Shown here one piece after another: positions 25,286 to 33,478 of a DNA stretch of 64,000 nucleotides (positions within the stretch are counted from its first letter, which is position 1; every line of letters starts with the position of its first letter). The position numbers and the translations under genes were made by a program. The DNA is from Streptomyces sp. 11x1 (lineage in GTDB: Bacteria > Actinomycetota > Actinomycetes > Streptomycetales > Streptomycetaceae): contig NZ_CP122458.1 of the NCBI RefSeq assembly GCF_032598905.1, positions 5,791,001 to 5,855,000 on the forward strand. Reading direction: 5' to 3'. The notes under the pieces are model-generated. The model was given only the letters and a program-made list of their open reading frames with translations, was not told where the DNA came from and made no database searches.

Positions 25286-25766
25286 ACTCGCAGGTCAGGA
25301 CGCCTTGCTCCCGGCGATCCGCGCCGTCCTCGCCGCCGGCCGCGTCCACGGTCTCGGCCTGGCCGACGCCCAGCACGTCGTCCGCGACCGCTACCTCCAC
25401 CACGGCGACCGCGTCGCCCGCACCCCCGACAGCCCCCTCGACCTGGACTCCCTGACCGCCCTCGCCACCGGCCTCCCCAGCCGTCTCGTCGCCATCGAGG
25501 CGGTCTGGGACGGCGACACAGTCCACGACTGGTTCGTGATCCTGCTGGCCCACACCGCCGACCCCGAGGGCGAGCACCCGCTGGCCACCACTTATTGGGG
25601 CACGGCCGAGCGCCACCTCGGAGCGGACAGGGCGGCCCGCACCCCGGGCCACCCGTCCGCCGAGGCCGCCACCCACGCCGGCCGGGCCCTGGCGGCCCAC
25701 CTGTCGGTCCCCTTCCGTTTCGCCAGCCCCGACACCCCTGACGAAGAGGCGAGATGGGAGAGGTGA
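25251..25766 (+). CDS. hypothetical protein with uncertain or damaged N terminus, 171 aa
   Basis: Unrecognised alpha/beta protein; the coherent part begins LTLAGQDALLPAIRAVLAAG and continues with AQHVVRDRYLHHGDRV, RLVAIEAVWDGDTVHDWFV and THAGRALAAHLSVPFRF. Coding bias is good from about 25290 on. Possible starts are ATG 25251 (GGAG just upstream but inside the transposase remnant) or TTG 25281. An insertion may have removed the original start. It overlaps the CPCC gene by 13 bp, so the two are coupled. Confidence 0.55.
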   Translation: MMLSAIRSRNLTLAGQDALLPAIRAVLAAGRVHGLGLADAQHVVRDRYLHHGDRVARTPDSPLDLDSLTALATGLPSRLVAIEAVWDGDTVHDWFVILLAHTADPEGEHPLATTYWGTAERHLGADRAARTPGHPSAEAATHAGRALAAHLSVPFRFASPDTPDEEARWER

Positions 25767-26080
25767 CGAGCACCGAGAGCGAGCCGGGTCTGCTCCCGTG
25801 CCCTTGCTGCTTCCAGCCCACCCTGGAGGAGCGCGCCAACTTCGAGATCTGCCCGGAGTGCGGCTGGGAGGACGACGGGCAGGACGACGCCGACGCTCAT
25901 GTCGTCCGGGGCGGCCCCAACGGCTCGCTGAGCCTGACCCGGGCCCGGGCGGAATTCGCGGAGGCGCTGACCGAGGACCAGCACGACGAGTCCCTGACGC
26001 GCGGCGGCGCGGGAATGTGGCTGGCGGAGGCACGACGTCAGCCGGGTGCCCTGCCCGGTGGCCCGGCGGGCCTGCTCTAG
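25754..26080 (+). CDS. CPCC family cysteine-rich protein, 108 aa
   Basis: Matches the small cysteine-rich CPCC family: LLPCPCCFQPTLEERANFEICPECGWEDD not quoted in full, with CPCC near residue 16 and CPECGWEDD near 34, a likely zinc ribbon. The following DDADAHVVRGGPNGSLSL and RAEFAEAL are typical too. Often found in immunity or stress loci but uncharacterised. The start is within the upstream gene; the stop overlaps the converging helicase gene by 4 bp. Confidence 0.85.
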   Translation: MGEVTSTESEPGLLPCPCCFQPTLEERANFEICPECGWEDDGQDDADAHVVRGGPNGSLSLTRARAEFAEALTEDQHDESLTRGGAGMWLAEARRQPGALPGGPAGLL

Positions 26081-28155
26081 GCCAACTGCGGCGGCAGCGG
26101 CGCCGCATGGGTCACGATCAGGCCCGAGACCGCTCGGGTGAGGGTGACGTAGAGGCGGCGTAGGCCCGTGCGTTCGTCCGGTTCGGCGTCGACGATCGCC
26201 TGGGGCTCGTCCAGGACGACATAGTCGTACTCCAGGCCCTTGGCGAGCGAGGCCGGGACAAGGGTCAGGCGGGTCTCCTGCGTCGTCTCCTCGCCGGGGG
26301 ACAGGTGGGCGAGGCCCGCCGCCGTCAGCGCCTCGGCGAGGGCGGGGATGCGGGTGTCCGCTGCGATCAGGCCGGTCGAGCCCTCGTTGCGGAGCAACTC
26401 CTCGCAGGCGGCGATGACCTGGGAGTCGCCGGTGCTCGGCCGTACGTCGAAGAAGCCCGGGTTCTCGCGGACCGACGCCACCGGGGTCAGACCGGGCGCG
26501 ATGTGCGGGAGAAGCCGGGAGGCGTACGTGATCACGTCCGTCGGGACGCGGAAACCGGCCGTCAGCTCCTCCACATGGGCCTCCCCCTTGCCGAGGTGCG
26601 CCAGCGCCTCCTGCCAACTCCGCGTCGCCCAGGGGGTCGTGCCCTGCGCCAGGTCGCCCAGGACCGTCGCCGAACCGGTGGTGCAGCGACGGCCCACCGC
26701 CCGGTACTGCATGGGCGAGAGGTCCTGCGCCTCGTCGAGGACGACATGGCCGAGGGAGTGCGTGCGCTGCACCAGGTCCGTCGCCTCGTCGACCAGGACC
26801 GCGTCGGCGGCCGACCACTTCACCGACTTCACGCTCCGCGCCGGCTTCGCCCACAGGATCGCCTTCTGCTCGTCGTCCGTGAGGATCCCGTCCGCGTGCT
26901 CGGCCAGGAAGTCCGCGTCGGAGAGCAGCCGCAGCACGAGCTTCGCGGGGTCGACGGGCGGCCAGATCGCCTTGACGGCCGCCTTCACCGCCGCGTTGCG
27001 CGCCACCGCGTCCTGCACCCGGTCGTCGGGCGCCTCCCCGGACCGCTCCATCTGCACCAGCACCGCGTGCGCGATCCGCTGCGGCAGGGCGTCCCGCGCG
27101 GCCCCGTAGCGGATGTCCCGGTCGAGCAACTCCCGCACGATGCCTTCGAGTTCGTACGCCGGCACGCGCCAGCGACGCGAACCACGGACGACCACGACGG
27201 GCTCGGTGGGCAGCGTGACGTGCGAGCGCACCGCCCGGCGGAGGACTTCGGCCATCCGGGCGTCGCCCTTGACGACGGCGGCCGCCGCGTCGTCCGTGCC
27301 CCGCACCTCCACATGCGCGACGAGGTCGCCGACGGTCGCCTGCTTGACCTCCAGCTCGCCCAGCGCGGGCAGGACCTGCTCGATGTAGTGCAGGAAGGAG
27401 CGGTTCGGCCCGATGACGAGGGTGCCGGTGCGGGACAGACGCTCGCGGTGGGCGTAGAGGAGATAGGCGACCCGGTGCAGGCCGACCGCGGTCTTCCCGG
27501 TGCCGGGTCCACCCTGCACGCAGAGGCTGCCGGACAGGTCCGAGCGGACGATCTCGTCCTGCTCCGGCTGGATCGTCGCCACGATGTCCCGCATCGGGCC
27601 GACACGCGGACGCTCGATCTCCTGCTGGAGCAGCTTGCTGGTGGCGGCCGCCTCGGCGGGGTCGGAGAGGTGCTCGTCCTCGTACGCGGTCAGGTCGCCG
27701 CCGGTGTACCCGAAGCGGCGCCGCAGCCCGACGTCCATCGGGTCCTTCTTCGACGCCCGGTAGAAGGGCTGCGAGACGGGGGCACGCCAGTCGATGACCA
27801 TCGGGTCGCCGTCCGCGTCGTGCACGTGCCGGCGCCCGATGTAGAACTGTTCCCCCTCCGCGCCCTCCGCCCGGTCCGCGCCGGGCGCGTGCAGGTAGTC
27901 GAGCCGGCCGAAGAAGAGCGGGGTGTGGTTCAGGTCCGCCAGGGCCTTGATCCGCTCCTCGATCTGGCGGGCCAGCACCTCCGCGTTCACCCAGTTCGCG
28001 GTGACGTCCCTGATGTCCAGCGCCTCCGCGTCCTCCCGCATGGCCCGCAGCGCGGACCGGGAGGCGGCGAGGTGGGAGCGCTCGCGGGAGAGGGGATCGG
28101 CCGGGTCGCTGAGGGCGGCGGGGCCGGCGGGGCCGGCGGTGGGCTGCGCGGACAA
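26077..28155 (-). CDS. HelD-type superfamily 1 helicase (RNA polymerase recycling), 692 aa
   Basis: UvrD/Rep-like ATPase of the HelD group, which releases stalled RNA polymerase. An N-terminal coiled-coil arm (SRERSHLAASRSALRAMRED) is followed by a secondary-channel region, Walker A GGPGTGKTAVGLHR, HVVLDEAQDLSPMQ (Walker B) and C-terminal KGLEYDYVVLDE and RLYVTLTRA motifs. The start is taken as TTG 28155, with GGAGG 7 bp upstream; an ATG at 28242 would add 29 Pro/Arg-rich residues. Bases 28156-28459 hold an acccctagggggt palindrome-like site (28336-28348) and no gene. No rifamycin-associated element is seen. Confidence 0.88.
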   Translation of the reverse strand: MSAQPTAGPAGPAALSDPADPLSRERSHLAASRSALRAMREDAEALDIRDVTANWVNAEVLARQIEERIKALADLNHTPLFFGRLDYLHAPGADRAEGAEGEQFYIGRRHVHDADGDPMVIDWRAPVSQPFYRASKKDPMDVGLRRRFGYTGGDLTAYEDEHLSDPAEAAATSKLLQQEIERPRVGPMRDIVATIQPEQDEIVRSDLSGSLCVQGGPGTGKTAVGLHRVAYLLYAHRERLSRTGTLVIGPNRSFLHYIEQVLPALGELEVKQATVGDLVAHVEVRGTDDAAAAVVKGDARMAEVLRRAVRSHVTLPTEPVVVVRGSRRWRVPAYELEGIVRELLDRDIRYGAARDALPQRIAHAVLVQMERSGEAPDDRVQDAVARNAAVKAAVKAIWPPVDPAKLVLRLLSDADFLAEHADGILTDDEQKAILWAKPARSVKSVKWSAADAVLVDEATDLVQRTHSLGHVVLDEAQDLSPMQYRAVGRRCTTGSATVLGDLAQGTTPWATRSWQEALAHLGKGEAHVEELTAGFRVPTDVITYASRLLPHIAPGLTPVASVRENPGFFDVRPSTGDSQVIAACEELLRNEGSTGLIAADTRIPALAEALTAAGLAHLSPGEETTQETRLTLVPASLAKGLEYDYVVLDEPQAIVDAEPDERTGLRRLYVTLTRAVSGLIVTHAAPLPPQLA

Positions 28156-28459
28156 GGGGGTGCCTCCGGGGGCCTGCGGGGAGCTGGGGGTACGCCTGAC
28201 GACGGTGACCGACCGGTTTCCGTCCGGGCGGCGGCGCTCCACGGACGGGAGGCGGGCAAGAGCGGAGAGTGTAGGTGAGGGGAGGGGGCGGAAGCCAACG
28301 GATTTTTTTGCCGCCGCGTCCGCCGTGCCCGCCGTACCCCTAGGGGGTCCCTACACCGCCGGTATTACGGGCGAGCTGGACCTGAGAGGGAGCCGGGGGC
28401 TCAGCGCGTTCACTCCGCAGACCGACGCGGTTCGAAGGCGGGCGTTCCACCATGGAGAT

Positions 28460-28657
28460 ATGAGTGCAGCGACCTTCATCCCAGCCTCGGCCTCCGGCCG
28501 AACCGGTCCGCCGCCCGGTGCGACCGGCCTCGACGACCACCACAACCGCCACCGCCTCGCCGACGCCCTGCGCGCCGTCAAGGTCTTCGCGAGCGCCGCG
28601 TTCGGCGTCGTCATCCTCGGCGAGTACGCGGAGGAAGCGGGCGTACGCCGCCGGTGA
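28460..28657 (+). CDS. small conserved Streptomyces protein, 65 aa
   Basis: Starts MSAATFIPAS, then a variable Pro/Gly part and the conserved end LADALRAVKVFASAAFGVVILGEYAEEAGVRRR (about 34-65), of which the hydrophobic VKVFASAAFGVVILGEY is diagnostic of a small family seen repeatedly in Streptomyces. Too short and too charged at the end for a clear transmembrane protein. ATG 28460 follows GGAGA. Function unknown. The 255 bp downstream shows only Pro/Arg-rich non-coding sequence. Confidence 0.7.
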   Translation: MSAATFIPASASGRTGPPPGATGLDDHHNRHRLADALRAVKVFASAAFGVVILGEYAEEAGVRRR

Positions 28658-28912
28658 AGGCCGGACTCCCGGCCCACACCTCTCCGAGCCTCGCGCAGCT
28701 CGCGGGGCCGTCATCCCTGCCGGACCACCTGGCCCGACCCGGCCGACGGAACACCCGGACCACCTGGACCACCCGGACCACCCGAGCCCCTCGGCCGTCA
28801 GCCGCGCTCTCCCGGACGGCCGCCTCGATCTGACCCTCACCTGACCGCCTGCCTGACCGCCCGCGCGGGCAACTCCCTACGGCCCAGCCCTCCTCCGCCC
28901 CCGTCGGCGGTC

Positions 28913-29197
28913 TCAGCCTTCCTCGGGCAGCAGGATGTCCGCGTCGTCGAAGATCCGCAGCATCACCAGGAGCAGGCGACCGCGGGAGACCATGTACTCC
29001 GCGACGATCTGTGAGGTGAGCCGGATCTCGCGGTCCTGGTCGCCCACTCCTATGGTGCGGGACAGCTCGGTGTACGGATCACGGGCGAGCAGTTCGATCG
29101 CCTTGTCGAGGGAGGCACGGCGCGTGGGGTCCAGCCGGTCGCGGTCACGAGCCGCCGGCTCCGTGTACAGCACCTCGTAGATCTCCTCGTGAGGCAT
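28913..29197 (-). CDS. RelE/ParE-like toxin-fold protein, 94 aa
   Basis: Fits the compact RelE/ParE fold: IYEVLYTEPAARDRDRLDP, then a helix DKAIELLARDP, then strands EIRLTSQIVAEYMVSRGRLLLVMLRIFDD. The arginine and lysine pattern of active RelE enzymes is not obvious, and no antitoxin gene is adjacent. It may be an orphan, or controlled by a distant partner. ATG 29197 has AAGGAGGG. It is followed by nothing on its strand within 800 bp; the XPB helicase lies upstream, 74 bp away. Confidence 0.65.
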   Translation of the reverse strand: MPHEEIYEVLYTEPAARDRDRLDPTRRASLDKAIELLARDPYTELSRTIGVGDQDREIRLTSQIVAEYMVSRGRLLLVMLRIFDDADILLPEEG

Positions 29198-29271
29198 GCC
29201 GCCCTCCTTGACCTGGCTCGCGCTGGTACGGCTCAGCGTACCGAGCGCGGGCACCCCCTGTGACCCCTCGC

Positions 29272-30912
29272 TCAGCCCTCCGCCAGGAGCTCGTCCGCGT
29301 CCATGATCCGGTAGGCGTAGCCCTGTTCGGCCAGGAAGCGCTGGCGGTGCGCCGCGAAGTCCTGGTCGATGGTGTCGCGGGCGACCACGGAGTAGAAGTG
29401 GGCCTGGTGACCGTCGGCCTTCGGGCGCAGGACCCGGCCGAGACGCTGCGCCTCCTCCTGGCGGGAGCCGAACGTGCCGGAGACCTGGATGGCGACGGTG
29501 GCCTCGGGCAGGTCGATGGAGAAGTTCGCGACCTTCGACACGACGAGGACGTTGATCTCGCCCTCGCGGAACGCGTCGAAGAGCTTCTCGCGCTGGGCGT
29601 TGCTGGTCTCGCCCTTGATCACCGGTGCGTCCAGATGGGCGCCCAACTCGTCGAGCTGGTCGATGTACTGGCCGATGACGAGGATCTGCTGGCCCGCGAA
29701 ACGGCGGACGATCGCCTCGGCCACCTTCCGCTTGGTCGCGGTGGTGGAGCAGAAGCGGTACTTCTCCTCCTGCTCGGCGGTGGCGTAGGCGAGCCGCTCG
29801 GAGTCGGTGAGGTTCACCCGGACCTCGACACAGTCGGCGGGCGCGATGTACCCCTGTGCCTCGATCTCCTTCCACGGCGCGTCGAACCGCTTGGGCCCGA
29901 TGAGGGAGAACACGTCCGACTCCCGCCCGTCCTCCCGGACCAGCGTGGCCGTCAGCCCCAGCCGTCGGCGCGCCTGGAGATCGGCGGTGAACTTGAAGAC
30001 CGGCGCGGGCAGCAGGTGCACCTCGTCGTAGACGATGAGGCCCCAGTCACGGGAGTCGAAGAGCTCCAGGTGCGGGTAGACGCCCTTCCGCCGGGTCGTC
30101 AGCACCTGGTACGTGGCGATGGTGACCGGCCGGATCTCCTTCCTCGTCCCGCTGTACTCGCCGATCTCCTCCTCGGTCAGCGACGTCCGCTTCACCAGCT
30201 CGTGCTTCCACTGCCGCGCGGAGACGGTGTTGGTGACGAGGATGAGCGTGGTCGACTTGGCCTGGGCCATGGACCCGGCGCCGACCAGGGTCTTCCCGGC
30301 GCCGCAGGGCAGCACGACGACCCCGCTGCCGCCGTGCCAGAAGTTCTCCACGGCTTGCTTCTGGTAGGGCCGCAGCGCCCAGCCGTCCTCGGCCAGCTCG
30401 ATCGGGTGGGCCTCACCGTCCACGTACCCGGCGAGGTCCTCGGCGGGCCAGCCCAGCTTCAGCAGGGTCTGCTTGATCTGACCGCGCTCGGAGGGGTGCA
30501 CGGCCACGGTGTCGGGGTCGATCCGCGCCCCGACCAGCGGAGCGATCTTCTTCGACCGCAGGATCTCCTCCAGCACCGGCCGGTCGGTGGTGGTGAGGAC
30601 GAGGCCGTGGGTCGGGTGCTTGGAGAGGGTGAGGCGGCCGTAGCGGTCCATCGTCTCGGCGACGTCCACGAGCAGCGCGTGCGGCACCGGGTAGCGGCTG
30701 TACTGCACCAGCGCGTCCACGACCTGCTCGGCGTCATGGCCGGCGGCCCGCGCGTTCCACAGCCCGAGCGGTGTCACCCGGTAGGTGTGGATGTGCTCCG
30801 GCGCCCGCTCCAGCTCGGCGAAGGGCGCGATGGCCCGACGGCACTCGTCCGCCTGCTCGTGGTCGACCTCCAGGAGCAGCGTCTTGTCGGACTGGACGAT
30901 TAGGCAGGACAC
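29272..30912 (-). CDS. XPB/Ssl2-type DNA repair helicase, 546 aa
   Basis: SF2 helicase of the XPB family. An N-terminal domain (about 1-170) is followed by the ATPase core: LRPYQKQAVENFW (Q-like), VVLPCGAGKTLVGA (Walker A, about 202), IVYDEVHLLPA (DEVH, about 296), LGLTATLVREDG (motif III), then the C-terminal LVVSKVANFSIDLPEA and QRLGRVLRPK (motif VI). GTG 30912 has GGAGG five bases upstream. The open frame continues upstream without a better start. Bacterial XPB has 3'-5' helicase activity; its role may be repair or transcription-linked. Confidence 0.94.
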   Translation of the reverse strand: MSCLIVQSDKTLLLEVDHEQADECRRAIAPFAELERAPEHIHTYRVTPLGLWNARAAGHDAEQVVDALVQYSRYPVPHALLVDVAETMDRYGRLTLSKHPTHGLVLTTTDRPVLEEILRSKKIAPLVGARIDPDTVAVHPSERGQIKQTLLKLGWPAEDLAGYVDGEAHPIELAEDGWALRPYQKQAVENFWHGGSGVVVLPCGAGKTLVGAGSMAQAKSTTLILVTNTVSARQWKHELVKRTSLTEEEIGEYSGTRKEIRPVTIATYQVLTTRRKGVYPHLELFDSRDWGLIVYDEVHLLPAPVFKFTADLQARRRLGLTATLVREDGRESDVFSLIGPKRFDAPWKEIEAQGYIAPADCVEVRVNLTDSERLAYATAEQEEKYRFCSTTATKRKVAEAIVRRFAGQQILVIGQYIDQLDELGAHLDAPVIKGETSNAQREKLFDAFREGEINVLVVSKVANFSIDLPEATVAIQVSGTFGSRQEEAQRLGRVLRPKADGHQAHFYSVVARDTIDQDFAAHRQRFLAEQGYAYRIMDADELLAEG

Positions 30913-31021
30913 ACATACCTCCACGGATTGGATCTCCAGCGTGACAGACAGTGCACCTGTCACCGCTCGGGCCATGCCCCGTGCCCGGCGCCGAAAGGGC
31001 GTTCCGGCCAGCGCGCCGGGG

Positions 31022-32036
31022 ATGCGCGCCGCTATCTATGTTCGCCTATCGCGTGAAACGGACGAGACGACTTCTCCTGAGCGCCAGAGAGCGGCTTGCG
31101 AGGCGTTGTGTGAGGCACGTGGCTGGAACGTCATGGTCGTCGAGGAAGACATCGATGTTTCCGGCTTCTCGCGAGGCCTCGACCGGCCGGGCCTGCAATG
31201 CATCCTGACCAGACTCGCCGAGCTGGACGTGATCGTGTTCTTCAAGATCGACCGGCTTGCACGCTCGACGCTCGACTTCGCGGAGATCATGCGACTCGCC
31301 GAGCATCAGAGTGTAGCGCTCGCGTCGGCGACAGAGCCGCTCGATCTCACGTCGTCCATGGGCCGGGCCATGGCGAAGGTGATCGCTGTCTTCGCCGAGC
31401 CGGAGTCCGACACCATGGGCATGCGGGTGTCCAGCGCGCACGAGCACCTGCGCCGCGAGGGGCGCTACACCGGCGGTCGGGTCCCGTACGGGTACATGGT
31501 CGTCCCCAACCCCAACGGGGCGGGCAAGGTCCTTGCGGTCAACGAGGACGAGGCCAAGACGATCAAGCGGTCGTGGAGCGGGTCCTGTCCAAGGACTCGC
31601 TCATGCAGATCATCAACGACCTCAACAAGGAGGGCATCCCGTCGCCGGGACACACCTCACGCCAGACCACGGGCAAGCGCAGCGACTCCAAGCAGTGGTA
31701 CACGACGACGCTGCGCAGCCTCCTGGGCAATCCCCAGTTGCTCGGCCAGGTCATCGAGGACGGAAAGCCGATCCTGCGGACGGACGGCCTGCCGCTGGTC
31801 AACCGGCCGCCGATCCTCGACACGGACACCTGGCAGACGCTCCAGGACGAGTTGGAGCGCCGGGCCAACCCCGGTGAGAAGCGCCGAGAGGGTACGTCGC
31901 TGCTCCGCGGCATCATGCACCGCGGAGTCTGCGGTGAGCGCATGTACACCTTCAGCGGGCGCAACGGTCAGCTTCGGTACCGGTGCATCGGCCCGCTGAA
32001 GTACCGCCAGCGGGCGGCCAAGGGGGAGGGAGCAGT
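31022..32036 (+). pseudogene. frameshifted serine recombinase (phage/ICE-type integrase)
   Basis: Starts MRAAIYVRLSRETDET with catalytic Ser10 and runs through the resolvase domain (FKIDRLARSTLDF, MAKVIAVFAE, SSAHEHLRREGRYTGGRVPYGY). At about 31573 the frame breaks (TIKR then SWSGS); one missing base restores a VVERVLSKDSL-type continuation, and the rest follows in the next frame: LMQIINDLNKEGIPSPGH, WYTTTLRSLLGNPQLLGQV, RYRCIGPLKYRQRAA. Beyond 32036 the C-terminal domain is lost. Remnant of a serine-integrase element. Bases 32037-32307 contain no convincing gene. Confidence 0.88.
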
Positions 32037-32307
32037 ACGCCAAGCCGGTCCCTCAGTGGAGAGAACAGGGTGTGGGCGCCCTCCGCGACCTTACGTCGCA
32101 GCGCCGCCCGCAGTTCCGACGCCGGCCGCCCCGCGGCACCCGCCGCGTACGCCGGGCGCCCTGACCTGGGCGGTCGCCAGGTGCGGGAGGGCACTGGGCG
32201 TCATAGGCTGACCTTCGGGGGCCTGTGCCTTCGTGGAACGAGGCACGGCCGGAATGGCCTGGCGGCCACGCGGTGAAGTCCGTGGCAGTGCAGTGGAGTG
32301 AGAGCCC

Positions 32308-33384
32308 GTGAACTCTCCGTACACCCTCACGTTCGACAGCTCTGCCGAGGCCGGGACGAGCAGGCTCGGCGGCAAGTGCGCCGCGCTCATCGTGATGACC
32401 CGTGCCGGTGCTCCGGTGCCGCCCGGGTTCGTGGTGACCATGGATGCCTTCGAGGCGCTGCTCGACCGCGGCGGGTTGCGCCGGGCCGTCGACGCCGCCC
32501 TTGCCGGGCTCGTCGCCGATCCGGGTGCTGCGGCGGCGCGCGGCGCCGAGATCCGCTGCATGGTGATTGACCAGCCCGTGCCCTCACCGGTCGCGTCGGC
32601 GGTGACGGCGGCGTACGAGGAGCTCTGCCGGGCCGTCGGCTGCCCGGATGTCGCGGTGGCCGTCCGGTCGAGCGCCGAAGTGGAGGACCTGCCCGAGGCG
32701 AGCTGCGCCGGTCAGCACGACACGTTCCTGTGGATCCGGGGTGCCGACGCCGTGCTCGGGGCCGTCCGGCGTTGCTGGGCGAGCCTGTGGAACGACCGCG
32801 CGATCATCTACCGAGCGGCCCGTGGGCTGCCCCAGACGGTGCTGCACATGGCGGTCGGGGTGCAGCAGATGGTCGATGCCCGTACCTCCGGCGCCGCCGT
32901 GACCGTCAACCCGGCTGACGGCGACCCTTCGAAAATACGGGTGGAGGCGATCTGGGGACTGGGGCAGCTCATGGTGTCCGGCGAGGTGACCCCGGACGCC
33001 TACCTGGTGGACAAGGTACTGCTCAGCACGGTGCGGACGACGGTGTCGCCGAAGCACCAGGAACTGGTTCCCGCCCCCGACGGGCACGGGCTCGCTCGGA
33101 GGGTGGTCGAGGAGGGCCGTCAGCAGGTCCCCTGCCTGGCTCAGGGGGAGGTCGTGGAGATCGCCCGCCTGGCCAAGACCGCCGAGCGGCAATACGGCTG
33201 CCCGCAGGACATCGAGTGGGCCGTCGACAAGCACCCGAACGGCTCCACGGATACGGGCGCCGTGAGACTGCTCCAGACGCGGCCCGAGACGGTCTGGAGC
33301 CGTCGGCCGAGGACACCTGCCCGGGCCAGCCACGGCGCGGGCGTCTCCAGCATCCTCGACACCCTCCTTCGACCTGGGAGGTAG
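32308..33384 (+). CDS. PEP synthase N-terminal-like ATP-grasp subunit (stand-alone), 358 aa
   Basis: Corresponds to the PPDK/PpsA ATP/pyruvate-binding N-terminal domain only. Signatures: LGGKCAALIVMTRAGAPVPPGF (about 17-38), VAVRSSAEVEDLPEASCAGQ (about 117-136), then VQQMVDARTSGAAVTVNP, WGLGQLMVSGEVTPDAYLVD, and DIEWAVDKHPNGS with LLQTRPETVWS. No mobile-His or PEP domain is attached. That matches the ~40-kDa subunit of phenylphosphate synthase or the ATP domain of rifampicin phosphotransferase. GTG 32308 has GGAG at 32295-32298. First gene of the 31-39 kb operon. Confidence 0.85.
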   Translation: MNSPYTLTFDSSAEAGTSRLGGKCAALIVMTRAGAPVPPGFVVTMDAFEALLDRGGLRRAVDAALAGLVADPGAAAARGAEIRCMVIDQPVPSPVASAVTAAYEELCRAVGCPDVAVAVRSSAEVEDLPEASCAGQHDTFLWIRGADAVLGAVRRCWASLWNDRAIIYRAARGLPQTVLHMAVGVQQMVDARTSGAAVTVNPADGDPSKIRVEAIWGLGQLMVSGEVTPDAYLVDKVLLSTVRTTVSPKHQELVPAPDGHGLARRVVEEGRQQVPCLAQGEVVEIARLAKTAERQYGCPQDIEWAVDKHPNGSTDTGAVRLLQTRPETVWSRRPRTPARASHGAGVSSILDTLLRPGR

Positions 33385-33478
33385 CCGATATGCCCCCCTC
33401 GTCTCGGCCGCCGTCGAAAGACTCGTCCACGCCGAGTCGGCATCGCCCGCCTGCGAGCCCTGTGAGGAGCACGTCAAG

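Noticed and set aside
28156..28459. Possible rifamycin-associated element upstream of the HelD-type gene, which would indicate a HelR rifamycin response.
   Set aside because: No GGGGCTTGCGGCAAGCCCC-like palindrome was seen in this interval; the ACCCCTAGGGGGT-like sequence is not a match.
31952..32194. Minus-strand 80-codon frame next to the serine recombinase remnant with a segment resembling a basic helix.
   Set aside because: Mostly shadow of the recombinase remnant and no conserved family could be identified.
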